Positions 23,400-35,192 of a stretch of DNA of 64,000 bases are shown here, one piece after another. The number at the start of each line of letters is the position of its first letter. Position 1 is the first letter of the stretch. This DNA is from Adineta steineri (taxonomy: Eukaryota > Rotifera > Eurotatoria > Adinetida > Adinetidae). The stretch is from NCBI GenBank assembly GCA_905250115.1, contig CAJNOI010000129.1:214333-278332 (forward strand), in the 5' to 3' direction. Under the pieces are notes generated by a model that worked only from the letters and a program-made list of their open reading frames with translations, ran no database searches and had not been told where the DNA came from. The translations under genes and the position numbers were made by a program.

Positions 23400-24850
23400 A
23401 ATGCTGAGAGGACTATCTATTATGCGCCATTCGTCAGAAGAAGAAGAAAAAAACTTATTATCATATCCTGAATTTACAACAGAAATGGCACATTAATGTC
23501 AGTGTTTACTATATATGTTGTAGGATTATAATCCATTAAATACTAAGATAGAAAAATATATGACTTTAGTAGTATTACGATACATTTAGAATGTATGGTT
23601 TAAATAAAAAGTTAAAAACAATCTTCGCTATGAATCGAATATTAAATATTGAAGAAGTAACTTGAGAAGGGTTCCGTATAAAACAAATAATGATGTCATT
23701 TTCAAATTAGAAATAATAAATAAATAAAAAATCACATAATTCACAAATAACATGTGGATTATTGAAATCTGACAATTTAATTCACTGACAACTTTTATAC
23801 ATGTCAAATTTGATATGAGAATTCAATTAAGAATGAAATGCGTGACGTATTTAAAAAGTAGAATTATCGAGAGAAAAAATATGATAAAAGAAAACCTTTC
23901 TTAATCCTTGCAAAGCTTTGAAAGAGATAAAATAATATTTATTCAAATAATCTTGAGTAAAGAAATTAATTTCTCTAATGTTTCTTTTACGTCTTTGAAA
24001 ATGACGATGTTGATTTTATGAATCATATCATAATTAATTTTCATTGTTTTACTCATGCAATAATAGTATGAGGATATAGATTGATTGATTATTCTAAAAA
24101 TACGCATCTTATTCGTTACAATCAAGCCATCAAAAAAAAATTAATCGATATTAAGCCGAATCTTTGATTGGAAGTTAATCTATGCGTTGTTCAAAAATGT
24201 TTCCGATCAAAATGTGTATTTTCAATTGAAAACTTGAATTTGATATAAAAAGTTTGATGTTAAAGAAAGAGTAAAATCTACTTAAATATATGCAATCCCA
24301 GAGCGATAAATCGGTCAGTAAGTCTGACGTTAAGTTACGTATAAAATGTTATAATATGATGTTATATGACGAAGCAAGATCAAAGAACATAATTTGTCTG
24401 AATTCGATACAACTTTTACCGTTATTAATCTTGTCCATTGACTCGTTAATTAAACTTAAATCCGATTTCATATTAACACTAAAACTTTTATTTATGAATC
24501 TAATCATCTAATACATAATCTAGAATCTAATAAATACAAATGCACTTCACATCAATACACAATAAATACAACAACGATATGCTTTGCATCAAAATCTAAT
24601 ACGGAATAGAATAACAATTTCTGCCAAATGCTAGAAGAAATCTATCAGAATTAAATTTTAATTATCACTAATAACTTAAACATAGGGACAAGAGTCTTGT
24701 GCCGACTGTTTTCCTCCTTCAAAGCGTTTACTCAATCCATATCTATACTACCATCACCAATCAATGAAAAATATCTCAATTTTGCACCTGATGTTTGATA
24801 TTCATCGCTCGACAACTCGAAATCGAATGCTGTGATCCACTATTACCACC
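23400..24850. other. AT-rich intergenic DNA, nothing recognised
   Basis: Only short open frames of AT-rich, low-complexity translation are seen. No RNA gene or transposon end was recognised. Confidence 0.4.
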
Positions 24851-24854
24851 AGAA

Positions 24855-24910
24855 GGGTGGATCTGAGTATTCTTTTCATTTCACAGTCACACACACCAAT
24901 CCTCAAGATT
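24855..24910. repeat. Telomere-like hairpin repeat (degenerate)
   Basis: Left GGGTGGATCTGAGT, right CACACACACCAATCCTCAAGATT. It lies 160 bases beyond the 3' end of the kelch-protein gene. Confidence 0.55.
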
Positions 24911-25071
24911 GTTTAGTTGATTATTATTTTGTTATAAAAACTTGTTCTAGAATAAAATCAAACTAACAAGATATTTTTAATAATAGTTTTATTGAAGGAT
25001 TAATGAGTAAGTGGTTTCAATACGGAATATAATTTATATGTTGTAATTGATAGAAAAAAATGTCATATAGT

Positions 25072-27569
25072 TTATGGCAATGAAAACAGTTCTGCATTGT
25101 TCAGATACATATCATTATCCTTCTCACCACCAGCAATCAACAATATTCCATTTGTGAGTATAGATGCAGTGTGGTGCTCTCGTGCAATATTCATGTTGCC
25201 AATACTTGTCCAGATTTCTGTTGATGGATCATATAATTCAGTATTGTTTAGAGAATTACCATTATATCCACCAATAACTAATACTTTCCCATTTGTTAGT
25301 ATAGATGCTGTGTGAAATTTTCGTGCAACATTCATGTTTCCTGTCATTGTCCATTCTAGATAAGAGAGAAAGATGAGGAAAAAATCTATTATTCATAGAA
25401 TAATTTTGAATCTCTCATAGGGAATCTACTGTTTATCTTATGATTACATATTAAATCTTGAGCGTATGAATGTGGGTGTGACTTCAGAGAAAGAACACCC
25501 AGATCCTCTAGGTAGTTCAAACGGTTTTTGCTTCACCGATTCATCAGTTCTACCGGTATAGCGATTAATGATCGTCATCGTTGCATCGCTATTATCTACC
25601 CTTATTCAATTAAAGCACCTATCATTATTAACCTCTTACAGTATTACGAGAAATTACTAAAATGGTCAATGAGTTCTATCTCATGAAAATCTCCTTCACA
25701 AAAATATCTTCGTATGATACTGTTGAATAAGACGTGCTTACTCAATACTTAGCTATAGCGAAGATCGAATCAAGGCATCAAAAACTGATCGTATTTCGAT
25801 TTCTTACAAAAAATGTTCCATAATGTTGTGTCTAAATGACGAATATTCATTGGCTAAAATTAGAACTTTTAAATGCTGTGACGTCTAGTAATCATCGTTT
25901 GAGTAACTACAAATCATTCGACATAGTACTAACGTGGTATTACTGTTGTTGCTGATGTTGTTCTTGATGTAGTGGTTGATGTTGATGTTGATGTTGATGT
26001 TGTTGCTGTTTTTGATGTGGTTGCTGATTCGATTATTGCCGATGATGTTGTTGACGTTGGTGCTGCTGATGTGGTTGTTACTGATGATGCTGTCGATGTT
26101 GTTCTTGATGTGGTGATTGATATTGACGTTGTTCCTGATGATGATGTTGTAGTTGATGTCGTGATTGTTGATGTTGCGATTGGTGTTGTTGTTGTTGATT
26201 TTGATGTCGTAGTTGATTCTAGTTTGTAGAAGTAAGTTGAGAATGAGACCAAACAATTGAATAAAGTCTTACTCCTCATTTCTTACTTCTTCTCTAACTA
26301 TATATATAGACTGTAGATATAAGTGCATTATAGCAAGATAACAAATCTTGAGATGGCTTACAATATAATTGTAATTCTATCATCTTTACTCTAATTACAT
26401 CTCTTGTAAGGTTAGAAATGAAACATTCAGAATCATACAGATTGACTCATATAACATTTGCATACTGCTTCTGTTATTGAAATATGTCACTTTCATTCAA
26501 GTTGATACTCTAGTCAAAAACTAATCATAACTTAAAGACCAAAGATCATGAGTATCTATAACAAAATCGAATGAAGCCAGATCGGTGTAGGCCATCGCTT
26601 TCTTCTCGGAATTATTCATTATTGCCGTGCACCTAGTTATACTGTTAAGAGTTTTTTTGTAAGGGTATGAGTCACATTAAGAGATGAATACCACACAAAC
26701 ATTCACCCGTCTATTACGGTACAACGGTTAGTGATATACGACACTGTCATGCAGAATTTTTAATCTATCGGATCCGACGTTGTGGGTTCCCCACCTAGGA
26801 TGTTTCAACTGGAAAAATTATTCACTAATAAACTTTCATACCGCAATTTTCCAAAAAAATTTTGTAATTTTTTTTTATTTATCAGATATTTATTGTTTGT
26901 GAAATGTATTCCAAAAGCATGGATGCAAGACTTTTGTAAATCTGTAGTTTTATCTCTCAAGTTTAAGTAAAGAATGATAAAGGAAACTCACCTATGCAAA
27001 GATAGAACGTCATTTTGAAGAAAAAGAAGTAAATTTTCTCTTGTTGATATAGTTCTTTAAAATTATTCCTTAACAAAGTGAGTTATGAATTTCATGAAAA
27101 CCATGGATATTTCTTTTTGTGAAATATGATTTAGAATTTATCTCTATGAAAAAGCAAAGACTATCGTCTTTTTTTCTTTTTTTTCTATGTCATACCTTTT
27201 GTCGTTGGATTCTCGACTATTGTTGTCAATTCTTGAGTTGTTATTTCTGTTGTCACAGTTGATAGTTTGATTATATTTGTTGTTTTTGTTTTAACAATCA
27301 CGACTGGAATAGTTACGATCAAAACAATAATGATAATACAAATAATGATCCATAATAATTTCTTTTTTTTTAAATATTTCGTTCTATAATAAACAATTCT
27401 TTTGATTATGAATTTCAATAATTTATAAAATACATACACCAACTTTGATTGATCAGTTGATATTTGTTGAGAGCTCGACGTAACTGATTCAGACTAAACT
27501 AATTTATTAAAATCAAACGTTATTTAATAAATATATTACATCACAAACTCCTATTTGATTTCGACTCAT
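25072..27569 (-). CDS. Type II membrane protein with Thr-rich stalk and two kelch repeats, four exons
   Basis: Exons 27569-27540, 27493-27196, 26218-25934 and 25355-25072 join in phase to 298 residues. Order: a short Ser/Gln-rich cytosolic end, a basic stretch (YLKKKK), one transmembrane helix at about residues 56-77, a Thr/Ser stalk to about residue 204, then QWTMTGNMNVARKFHTASIL and two kelch blades (GGYNGNSLNNTELYD and GGEKDNDMYLNNAELF). Bdelloid surface proteins with this plan usually carry more blades; two cannot close a beta-propeller, so this copy is short, perhaps truncated at its 3' end. Donors at exons 1 and 3 (GTAATA, GTTAGT) are acceptable but weak. Introns 2 and 3 are long for this window (977 and 578 bases). 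Role unknown; presumably cell-surface binding. Confidence 0.65.
25454..25509. repeat. Telomere-like hairpin repeat inside a kelch-gene intron
   Basis: Left AATCTTGAGCGTATGAATGTG then GGTGTG, right AACACCCAGATCCTCT. Degenerate copy lying within the last intron of the kelch-protein gene. Confidence 0.5.
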
Positions 27570-28449
27570 AATGAATGTTTTGTGTACGTGTGAAACTCGA
27601 TTAATAACTTATTAAAATCAATAATCTGGAATATCTAAAAAGGAAAATTCAATTGAGTTGTGTTAATTATAGAGAGGAAAAGAAAAGTATCAATGTAGAA
27701 ATATGTTTAGAAGATTTTTCAGAATATTTTCAAATGACATTGTCAAAACGAGGAGTGTTACTTTATCTTTATTTTATAAGGAAAAAAAATAATCTTTTTA
27801 TCTATAGAATAAAGATAAAGTTTTTCTTTATTTTCTTGGAGTAACTCACCCAAAATTATGATATGGAATAACATTTTTCATATATACCGTTTCTTATATA
27901 ATCCTTTTTTTTGATGATAAGAAAGAGCATTAATAAATATATTCTGTTGTCATACAGAGTATTTGCATATGTACTTACTGTGTGAAAAAATTTATCTCTA
28001 TTCTTTATTTTAACTTTACTTTTACTAATAATGCTTATTTTTATCTGTATTTTATAAATATAAAGATTAACTTTATTTGGTTATTCTTGATAAGAGCCAC
28101 TCCATGTAAAGCACAAGCTGACCTGTTGAATTCAGATCGTGTGATTTTATTCATTTTAAGATATGATGCAGAGGAAATTATTCTGAGTTTTGAGGTAATA
28201 AACTGACAGAAAAATATATCAGTTTTGCCAATTTAATTGCTTATATTAGTAACTGTAATTTAACAGTTTTTCATTTGTTCGATAAGTTATTTTTTATTTC
28301 AAAAATTACAATACAACAAACACAGTAACAAAGCTTTGAATATCTGAATCAATATTTCCGGTTTGACTCTGATTTACTCGTGAAAATTGCCAAAGAAGCG
28401 ATAAGATCAATGATGTCACCATTGCGTAATCTAGGTTATTTATATGGTA
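27570..28449. other. AT-rich intergenic DNA with TTTATC-rich palindromes
   Basis: No gene is supported. A segment at 27757-27845 starts GTTACTTTATCTTTA and ends GAGTAAC, with internal AAAGATAAAG/CTTTATCTTT complementarity. A similar start occurs at 49422. Confidence 0.4.
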
Positions 28450-29496
28450 TTATGGTCTCCTTCGATAATCGTTCAATACAAGATTTTGTTGTTGTCTATT
28501 ACATATGATCAATGTTTCAAATATTTTCCGATAGAAGTGGTAAATTCTCTCGCGAAATATTTTCCGAAGCATATTACTCATAAGAGTATTGATGTAAAAT
28601 GATTCTGAATAGTTTATATATGCAAGAACAATGCTAAATTGAACTAGGAAGTTATCGACAGTTTGTTGAAAAGAATTATTCGGGCGATTAGTTGTTAATA
28701 AATGGTAGGAATAACATGACATTCGTGTTGAATTGAGTAAAAAGGAGACAATAGCTTGTGCAAAAATCATCTAGAAAATAAAATCAAAAAAATGTGAAAA
28801 TAGAAAATAACAGTAACATTAATTTACTAGGACAAGTTGAGCGTCTCTCTTTTGTTTATGCTGTAAGTATTGTAACGCAACAACACGACGTCGTGATGCT
28901 TTCACATTTCGAATTGTCCAAAATCCGAATAATACTAAAAGAAAATTAGGTAAAACACCTCCGATAACAATCAAAAACACGCTGTAAAACAATCCATATG
29001 GTCCTAACTGTGGTCCACATGTTGGTTGATGATCAAAAAAAATAAGAGTATGTGAACATATAACCATACATAATATAATAACAAGCGGAGCCATACGATG
29101 TGCTACTTTCAGTTGAATAAATGCGCGACATCGGACACTAACAAATGTTGATATATATCGATCGATAGCTGCCATTAGTAGAAGATAAGTAGCTGTTGTA
29201 GGAAAACATAAGACAAAATAACTTCGAATTTTACAATACATTCGACTTTGATTTACAAGAGTACTGCCATATTGATCGGCAATGCGAGAAATAAGACCAA
29301 AACTAATAGTGAGTAGTTCGAATATTGCCATACAAAGAATATAAAATCCACATGAATTACTTCGCAATTGTTTCGACGTAAATGTTATCAAATTCCCCAC
29401 CGAATTAGATGTTCCAATAAGAAGTAAAATAAAGGGAAGAGCTCCTTGAGTCATTTGATAAATTATCTGTTGAAGTATACATTCCGTAGAACTCAT
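28450..29496 (-). CDS. Rhodopsin-like GPCR, family B of this window, two exons
   Basis: Seven-transmembrane receptor of 329 residues. Exon 1 (29496-28828) covers TM1-TM5 and the start of TM6; exon 2 (28770-28450) completes TM6 and TM7. The 57-base intron (GTAAAT...TTCTAG) splits TM6 at a codon boundary, reading QLVL-MIFAQAIVSFLL. It has GTSNSVGNLITF in TM1, a Cys before TM3 (RMYCKIRSYF), AAIDRYIST as the DRY motif, and SESFYINTL in place of NPxxY. Related in layout to the genes at 31080-32060 and 48172-49222. The start chosen is the ATG at 29496; upstream in-frame sequence has no ATG but has a TTTCTTCAG acceptor. Ligand unknown; peptide-like receptors are the nearest general class. Confidence 0.8.
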
Positions 29497-29649
29497 TGAG
29501 CTATTTTTTAGGTTATAATCTGAAGAAATCAATGTTAAACTGTAAAGATTACCGCTACTAGCAATTCAAATATACTAATACTAGAGAATACTAATTTATT
29601 GGATCGCACTACACATACATTATTTCTATGTTGAGAAACTGTATATAAG

Positions 29650-30301
29650 AGAAGTAAGTAAGAATACTTATTTTCCAATCGCTAAACACTCCTCACACAT
29701 CGAGGAAAACTTGAATATTACTGAAAGAACTCTAATATATTATCTAACAGCGAAGAAAACCGAAAGTAATCGGATTGATAAAAAGAAATCAGCTTTCTCT
29801 CTCTTATAATTATACGGTTTACTCAGATATAATTTGGTCTATAATAATAATTACTTTATATACTTACAGTGTCTGAGTTGAATAGATTATAGAATACAAT
29901 ATTTAGATTGACCGGGGGTGTTTCTTTCTATTCGTATATATAGAATGAAGAATGGGAAGATTATTAAAAATTTTTTTATCATACAAAGATAAAAATCTCT
30001 TTATACTCAAAAATAAAATAAAAATAAAGAATAATGATATTTACATCTGACTTCTTCGGCATGAATTTTTACAGAGTAGTAATATAACTAAGGTAAAATC
30101 ATGTAGAACTTAACTCAATCATCATCAAAATAATGATTATATCACTAAAAAGAAACTATAACTTCCGATTAATCTTTATAAAATATCGTTACTTTTGCAA
30201 AAGATTTTTTCTATAGAAAAGCTAACTACATATTTGAGTTGTTTGGTTATCAAAAAAGCTTCTTATTATACTCTAAAACCTTTCTTTCTTCATTAATACA
30301 C
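29650..30301. other. AT-rich intergenic DNA, nothing recognised
   Basis: No coding frame of useful length and no RNA gene is recognised between the GPCR start and the MITE-like element. Confidence 0.4.
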
Positions 30302-30600
30302 TCCGAGATTAAATAACTCATCTGCTCATTTTTCTATCAGAAAAAAAATCTTTCTTTTTATCGTATTAATAAAGATTTCCTTGAAAAAAAAATTTTTAAT
30401 TTGATGATTTTTTTATTAAAAAAGATTAAAAATAACTTAATCCTTCTGGACAAGAATTGTTTGTGTATTGGGAAAGTACTTTATTTAGACTCTTATTTTT
30501 TAATAAAGAATCATGAAATTAAAAAATGTTTATTTAATAAAGATAAAGAAGATTTTTTTTTCTAATAGAAAAATGAGCTGATGAGTTATTTAATCTCGGA
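30302..30600. mobile_element. MITE-like element with about 50-base terminal inverted repeats
   Basis: The left end TCCGAGATTAAATAACTCAT at 30302 and the right end, ending in ATGAGTTATTTAATCTCGGA at 30600, are perfect complements over 20 bases, and pairing continues through GCTCATTTTTCTAT with few mismatches. The interior of about 200 bases is AT-rich, with AATAAAGAT words and no open frame. No target duplication could be assigned. Confidence 0.8.
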
Positions 30601-30951
30601 ATTTATTATTGAAGGACGAACGGTCTATCGCTTGATATTTATCTTATCAATAACCGAGTATAAAATAAGACAAATTTGTGAGTTTTTCAGCGAAGAGTGT
30701 CTTGAGTATGATAAGACGATTTTCTGATAGAAGAATATTGATTGAAATATAATAACAACATTCATGTTGTATATGGCTATGATGTTTATATTTGTGTTTG
30801 TGTTGTTTTTTTTGTAAAAGTTATAACATTTGTTATTTTGTATTATTAAAAGTTTAAAATAATCAAAAATTTCCTTATTATTATTATTTCAAAAGAAAAA
30901 AACTACATAAAATTAAACTTTTCATTAAAATAAGGGTGGCGATTTACATAT

Positions 30952-31014
30952 CCATCTTGAGGGTGGGTGTGAATATTGCACTTAGCTACCGTTCACCCAT
31001 ACTCATCTCTCGAT
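30952..31014. repeat. Telomere-like hairpin repeat
   Basis: Left arm CCATCTTGAGGGTGGGTGTG, right arm TTCACCCATACTCATCTCTCGA. It lies about 65 bases beyond the stop of the GPCR gene at 31080. Confidence 0.7.
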
Positions 31015-31079
31015 TTTCAGAACAACTGACGTATGTGGATGCTTGTGATTATTCATTTTTGAATATATAGTCGTCTTCA

Positions 31080-32060
31080 TCATTGACGATTGAAAAGACG
31101 TTTGATTAGTTTTTTAAACTCATCTCGATACAATTTGGAACTCGACATGTAGATATAAAAGGATGATATATAATTGATAAATATGATCAGACGAAGAAAT
31201 GAATAGAGAGTAAGAAAACTATCATCATTATCGATCATAAGCGATACAAAATTAATTATGCTAAATGGAAGTGTTAAGACACATTCGATCATTGCTTGAC
31301 AAATAAGCATCACTTGCATCTGATTGAGTCGAGGACGCTTTCGACGAATCGTAGTGTTCGTAGCTGATATAGTTACTAGTTGAAGTGTAGCTGCTGTACG
31401 ATGTCTTCGTTGGATTGTATTATAGATTATACCGATACTAAAGAATGCCATGAAAAATGGAGGAATTATTGAGTATATAATTAGTTGTAATGATAACACA
31501 GGAACGCTATAATATTCACTAACTGAACAAAGGGGTGGAGGTGGTTGATCACTTGTAATAAATGTCACAAAAATATGTGAGTATAATAAACAACAAACAA
31601 CAATGATGACTGGTACTAATCGTTTTGCTACATAGGCGCTAGCAAATTTTCGTCGATTGGCTTGCACACAACTAGCCGCCCATCGATCAGCATTAGCGAG
31701 TATAATGAAAAATCGTGGTACAGTTAAAGCAACATAATACAAATAGGAGACCAATCGACAGGAGAATAATGAATAGGATGTTAGATCAAGATTGAAACCA
31801 TCAGCAAAAAATCGAAAAGGAATAACAAAAATAGTGACAGATAGATCACCGATGCATCCAGACAGTAAATAGACAGAACTTGACGTTCGAGATAAAACTG
31901 AACGAATAAAAAGAAAAATATTAAGAGTATTGCCAACTATACCAAAGATAAAATAGATAAACAGTAAAATACCATGTATTATTTGACTCGTAGTTGATAA
32001 GTAATTGAATGAATCATTCGTGTCATAAGTATCATTAGTAATATTTAATAATCCGGCCAT
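31080..32060 (-). CDS. Rhodopsin-like GPCR, family B, single exon
   Basis: A 326-residue seven-transmembrane protein. It has FGIVGNTLNIFLF (the GN of TM1), a Cys before TM3 (FSCRLVSYLYY), ANADRWAASC for DRY, a basic third loop (RRKRPRLNQ), MLICQAMIECVLTLPFSI in TM6 and NYISSFYIYMSSSKLYRDEF at TM7, where NP of NPxxY is replaced by SS. Four N-glycosylation-type sites lie near the N-terminus (NIT, NDT, NDS). It aligns in plan with the genes at 28450-29496 and 48172-49222 but lacks their TM6/TM7 introns. An AG acceptor (TTGACAG) sits three bases before the ATG. Ligand unknown. Confidence 0.82.
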   Translation of the reverse strand: MAGLLNITNDTYDTNDSFNYLSTTSQIIHGILLFIYFIFGIVGNTLNIFLFIRSVLSRTSSSVYLLSGCIGDLSVTIFVIPFRFFADGFNLDLTSYSLFSCRLVSYLYYVALTVPRFFIILANADRWAASCVQANRRKFASAYVAKRLVPVIIVVCCLLYSHIFVTFITSDQPPPPLCSVSEYYSVPVLSLQLIIYSIIPPFFMAFFSIGIIYNTIQRRHRTAATLQLVTISATNTTIRRKRPRLNQMQVMLICQAMIECVLTLPFSIINFVSLMIDNDDSFLTLYSFLRLIIFINYISSFYIYMSSSKLYRDEFKKLIKRLFNRQ

Positions 32061-32823
32061 TTTCTGTCAATGAACAAAGAAGAGATCTAGAATGAATCGA
32101 AAAAAATATTTGAAATGCAATAATACTTAAAGCAATCTAAAATAATGATAATGACATTGTAGTAATAATAAGGAGAAGAGTATGACAGAATGTTGTATAA
32201 TGGTAAATATAAAGATTTTTATTTTGTCTTTTTTCAAATACTGCCTGTGGGTGTATGAATACGTAGTTAGTAAAGAGAAAATCAAGAAAAAGGAAAAGGA
32301 AACTTCTTCATGGTGAAAAGTAAGAAATAATTGGCTACAAATTTTTAGAAAGATTCTTTAATTGAAAGTACCTGTTTTCTGTAGAGAGAAGGTTATTCAA
32401 TGATAAGAAAAAAAGAGATATGTCGTTGATGTGTAGTTACAAATAAAGAATACATGACGTTTTTTTCTTTAATTTAGATAACAGAATGTTTTCAAAAGCT
32501 TGAATATATGACAAGCAGTTTGCAATAAATTTAAATTGTAAAATGAAGCAAGTTGATATTGTTGATATATGTACACTATCGTCTAAATTTAAGTTAAAAA
32601 TTCTAGAGATGATTATTATCTGTGATGTTTGCACTTTAAGTTTACATAAAATGGTTTTTTTTCACTGAACGAGACATATAAGATTTTGATATATTATCTC
32701 CTCTCTTTTAAATTGAATCTTTCTTGCTATCAAGAACATTCAAAAGAGTCAGCGAGTTGTTGTTGTTTTTTTTGCATGAAATTATTTGCTACCGAAGATA
32801 TTGAGATTTTTGATGATCTGTTT

Positions 32824-32877
32824 AGGGTATGGATGTGATCTTTAAATGATACCGACACCCACACCTATCTTTCAAGG
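32824..32877. repeat. Telomere-like hairpin repeat (degenerate)
   Basis: Left AGGGTATGGATGTGATC, right GACACCCACACCTATC followed by TTTCAAGG. Same plan as the other copies with several changes. Confidence 0.5.
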
Positions 32878-33459
32878 TAGTCTTCTACTCTTTGATTCGC
32901 CAGTGATTTCGCTAACCGCTGTCATTAGTGTGTCCTCTTGAACACGTTTATCTTTATATCAAATTATATTATGTCGCTGCTTCTCATTACTGACATGAAG
33001 CAATGCTGTTTTTGACTCGCAGAACAACATCTTATTCAATTTGAAAGACCATGATTTAATAAAAATAGTCAGTGACAGAATGTAAACACAATTATAGAAA
33101 CGATCTGGGGTGATATAAGATTTTGCTCGTATAAAAATGCAATTTGATTATATTATGTGATAGAAATATGTACAGGATAATACTCCGATGGTCTTCTAAA
33201 TATACATCGGATACAGTAATGATCACTATCACAGAGATGTACTTTCTCTAGTATAAAAGAATAAATTTAAGGATTTGACACCTCCTATGCGATGTAATTT
33301 GTCTTCTTTCATTTACAGTTCTGTCTCAAAAAGTGAGTTTTAGTCATGCACCATCATCTTTTCAAGCATATAAGTTATGATGAAATTACAGAGTTATTTT
33401 ACATCTTTATTGTATCAGACATCAGCACTGTCTTCGAGTATCATTGCAAAAACATGAAT

Positions 33460-33529
33460 GCGCCTGCTAGGAATCGAACCCAGATCCCTCGACTGGCAAT
33501 CCAGTGTACTACCATTGAACCAGAGATGC
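33460..33529 (-). tRNA. tRNA-Gly(GCC)-like gene, possibly a pseudogene
   Basis: On the minus strand 70 bases start GCATCTCTGGTTCAATGG and carry a perfect A box (TGGTTCAATGG) and B box (GGTTCGATTCC). The anticodon loop reads TTGCCAG (anticodon GCC). Length and landmarks match eukaryotic tRNA-Gly(GCC). The acceptor stem has mismatches (A3-C70 and C7-C66) and the anticodon stem has one G-G, so it may be a decayed copy or a tRNA-derived element. No SINE body is evident downstream. Confidence 0.55.
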
Positions 33530-33680
33530 TTGTTTTTAATAGTCGAGCAATAACTCTCGTAATAGTATTTTACTTTAAGTTCTCACTGGCTAATATTGTT
33601 TGAGATTTGACTAAATGTCGCGTTAAGAAAAAGCTTATAGAACATTGTGTTACAGCAAGAAAATATATAATGATGCATAT

Positions 33681-33746
33681 CCTGGTGGGAGGGTGTGGGT
33701 GTGAATATTTTACTTCGCTAACGCTCACCCACAACCACCCTCAATC
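33681..33746. repeat. Telomere-like hairpin repeat
   Basis: Left GGGAGGGTGTGGGTGTGAAT, right CTCACCCACAACCACCCTCA, loop of about 20 bases. Confidence 0.7.
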
Positions 33747-34320
33747 AAAGGAACTAAAGTTTGTCCTGTTGGTAGCAATCGTATGGTAACTAACATTAAA
33801 ACAGCTGAGTCATGATCTGCACATGGCAACATGACACTACACATTACCGTTAGCAAAAATATGTGGTTGGTCAGATATGACGCTTGTGACAATTTCATCA
33901 ATGAGTTGAAAGTAAAGAACGAGCAGTCATGGTACATCACTCGATTAAATATTGATGATACTATCGTCGACATCAGTCATACAAGCAGTGATATTGGAAA
34001 AAATCAATATGAAATGAATAGTTATTGATGGCGTCACTTTTTTCATTTATGTTTGCTTGAAAATTTCCTTTTCGTGGCGCATGTATATGTGTGCACATTT
34101 TGACTATATAACACATGTACTTCGAAACATTGTAAGCAACAGCGATAACTTGAAATGTTCTTCCTTGTTTACTTTTCGTAACAAGGTTAAATTCAAGTTA
34201 GTAAAGTAATCATACCATTATATAGGAAAGTAGCCTCACCTTAGTTCACAAGTCTAGTCGCTGAACAAGTAGTTTGATTCACGGGTGTGTTTATTTTTAT
34301 TTTAGAAAGAAAAGGGAAAC

Positions 34321-35192
34321 ATGTGGTATCCATATTACAACGTTCCATTAATGAATGATCCGCGTCAACAATATTATGGAATGGGATCGATAAATAATGA
34401 TAAATCGTTGCACATTAGTAATAGAGTATTTATAACAGCTTTTGGATCTGTCCGGCAACCAGTGAATAGGCTATTTATGGAGATTATGCCTGCATATCCT
34501 CGAAATTTCTCAAATAATTCATCCAATCACATTCGCTTGTTGGATACTGTTGCTATTTTTAAACCCGTGAAAACATTTGGACCAAATTATGCGAATTGTT
34601 GCGTTGGCGCACCATCTGAAGAAGAGAAAAACTTTGATATAGTGGATTGCGTGAGAAGATATACGAGTGAAGGCGGTTGGTTCTGCTCAAAAATAAACAC
34701 TGCGTTGAATTCTGATAGTCAACAATTATGTTCTTATGAGTATAGTAGTTATATTAAACAGTTGAAATATTCCATATGGAACTCGCCCATGCGTTTCAAT
34801 GGCACAGTATTTCGAGGTATGATCTTTATCGTTACTTTCATGTTTTCGATTATACGAATATTATAGGTGTGGAGCTGTCGTCGAAAGAAATCGAACTATA
34901 TGAAGCTCCGACGGGTCCTTTTTTCATTCCAAGTTTCGTCTCAACATCGAAAACACAATCAAAAGCATTTAATGATAAGAATGTACTATTGCATATTGAG
35001 ATATCTCCTGATGTGAGAAAGTTTTGCATGGAAATGACTCCACCATTCTCTGATTATGATGAAGATGAGATATTAATCTCGTGTTACAGTGTTTATCTAT
35101 ATGAACGCACGGAAAAATCGAATAATCAACGAATCATCAAGTTACGTCGATTAGATTTTAAAACACACTACAATGGTTATGTTCATTCTTGA
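34321..35192 (+). CDS. R-S-E class mono-ADP-ribosyltransferase, two exons, 273 residues
   Basis: Transfers ADP-ribose from NAD to a protein side chain (ART/ARTC fold). Exon 1 (34321-34816) and exon 2 (34867-35192) join over a 50-base intron to give TVFRGVELS. The catalytic triad is visible: R165 in FRG, the S-T-S at residues 191-193 (FVSTSKTQSKAF), and the E-x-E loop at 231-233 (YDEDEIL), which in the family goes with arginine specificity. There is no signal peptide and no transmembrane segment, so it is probably cytosolic, unlike vertebrate GPI-linked ARTs. Residues 1-110 are not assigned to a family. ART genes are greatly expanded in bdelloids. A TTATTTTTATTTTAG acceptor lies 15 bases before the ATG. 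The host target is unknown. Confidence 0.85.

Noticed and set aside
25972-26229. Plus-strand frame of Asp/Val repeats and a second minus-strand Asn/Ile-rich frame
   Set aside because: Both are other-frame readings of the Thr-rich stalk exon of the kelch gene, which is the only frame with proper splice sites and continuation.
33346-34028. Several short frames on both strands around the tRNA-like sequence
   Set aside because: They run through the tRNA-like sequence and a hairpin repeat and have no protein-like composition.
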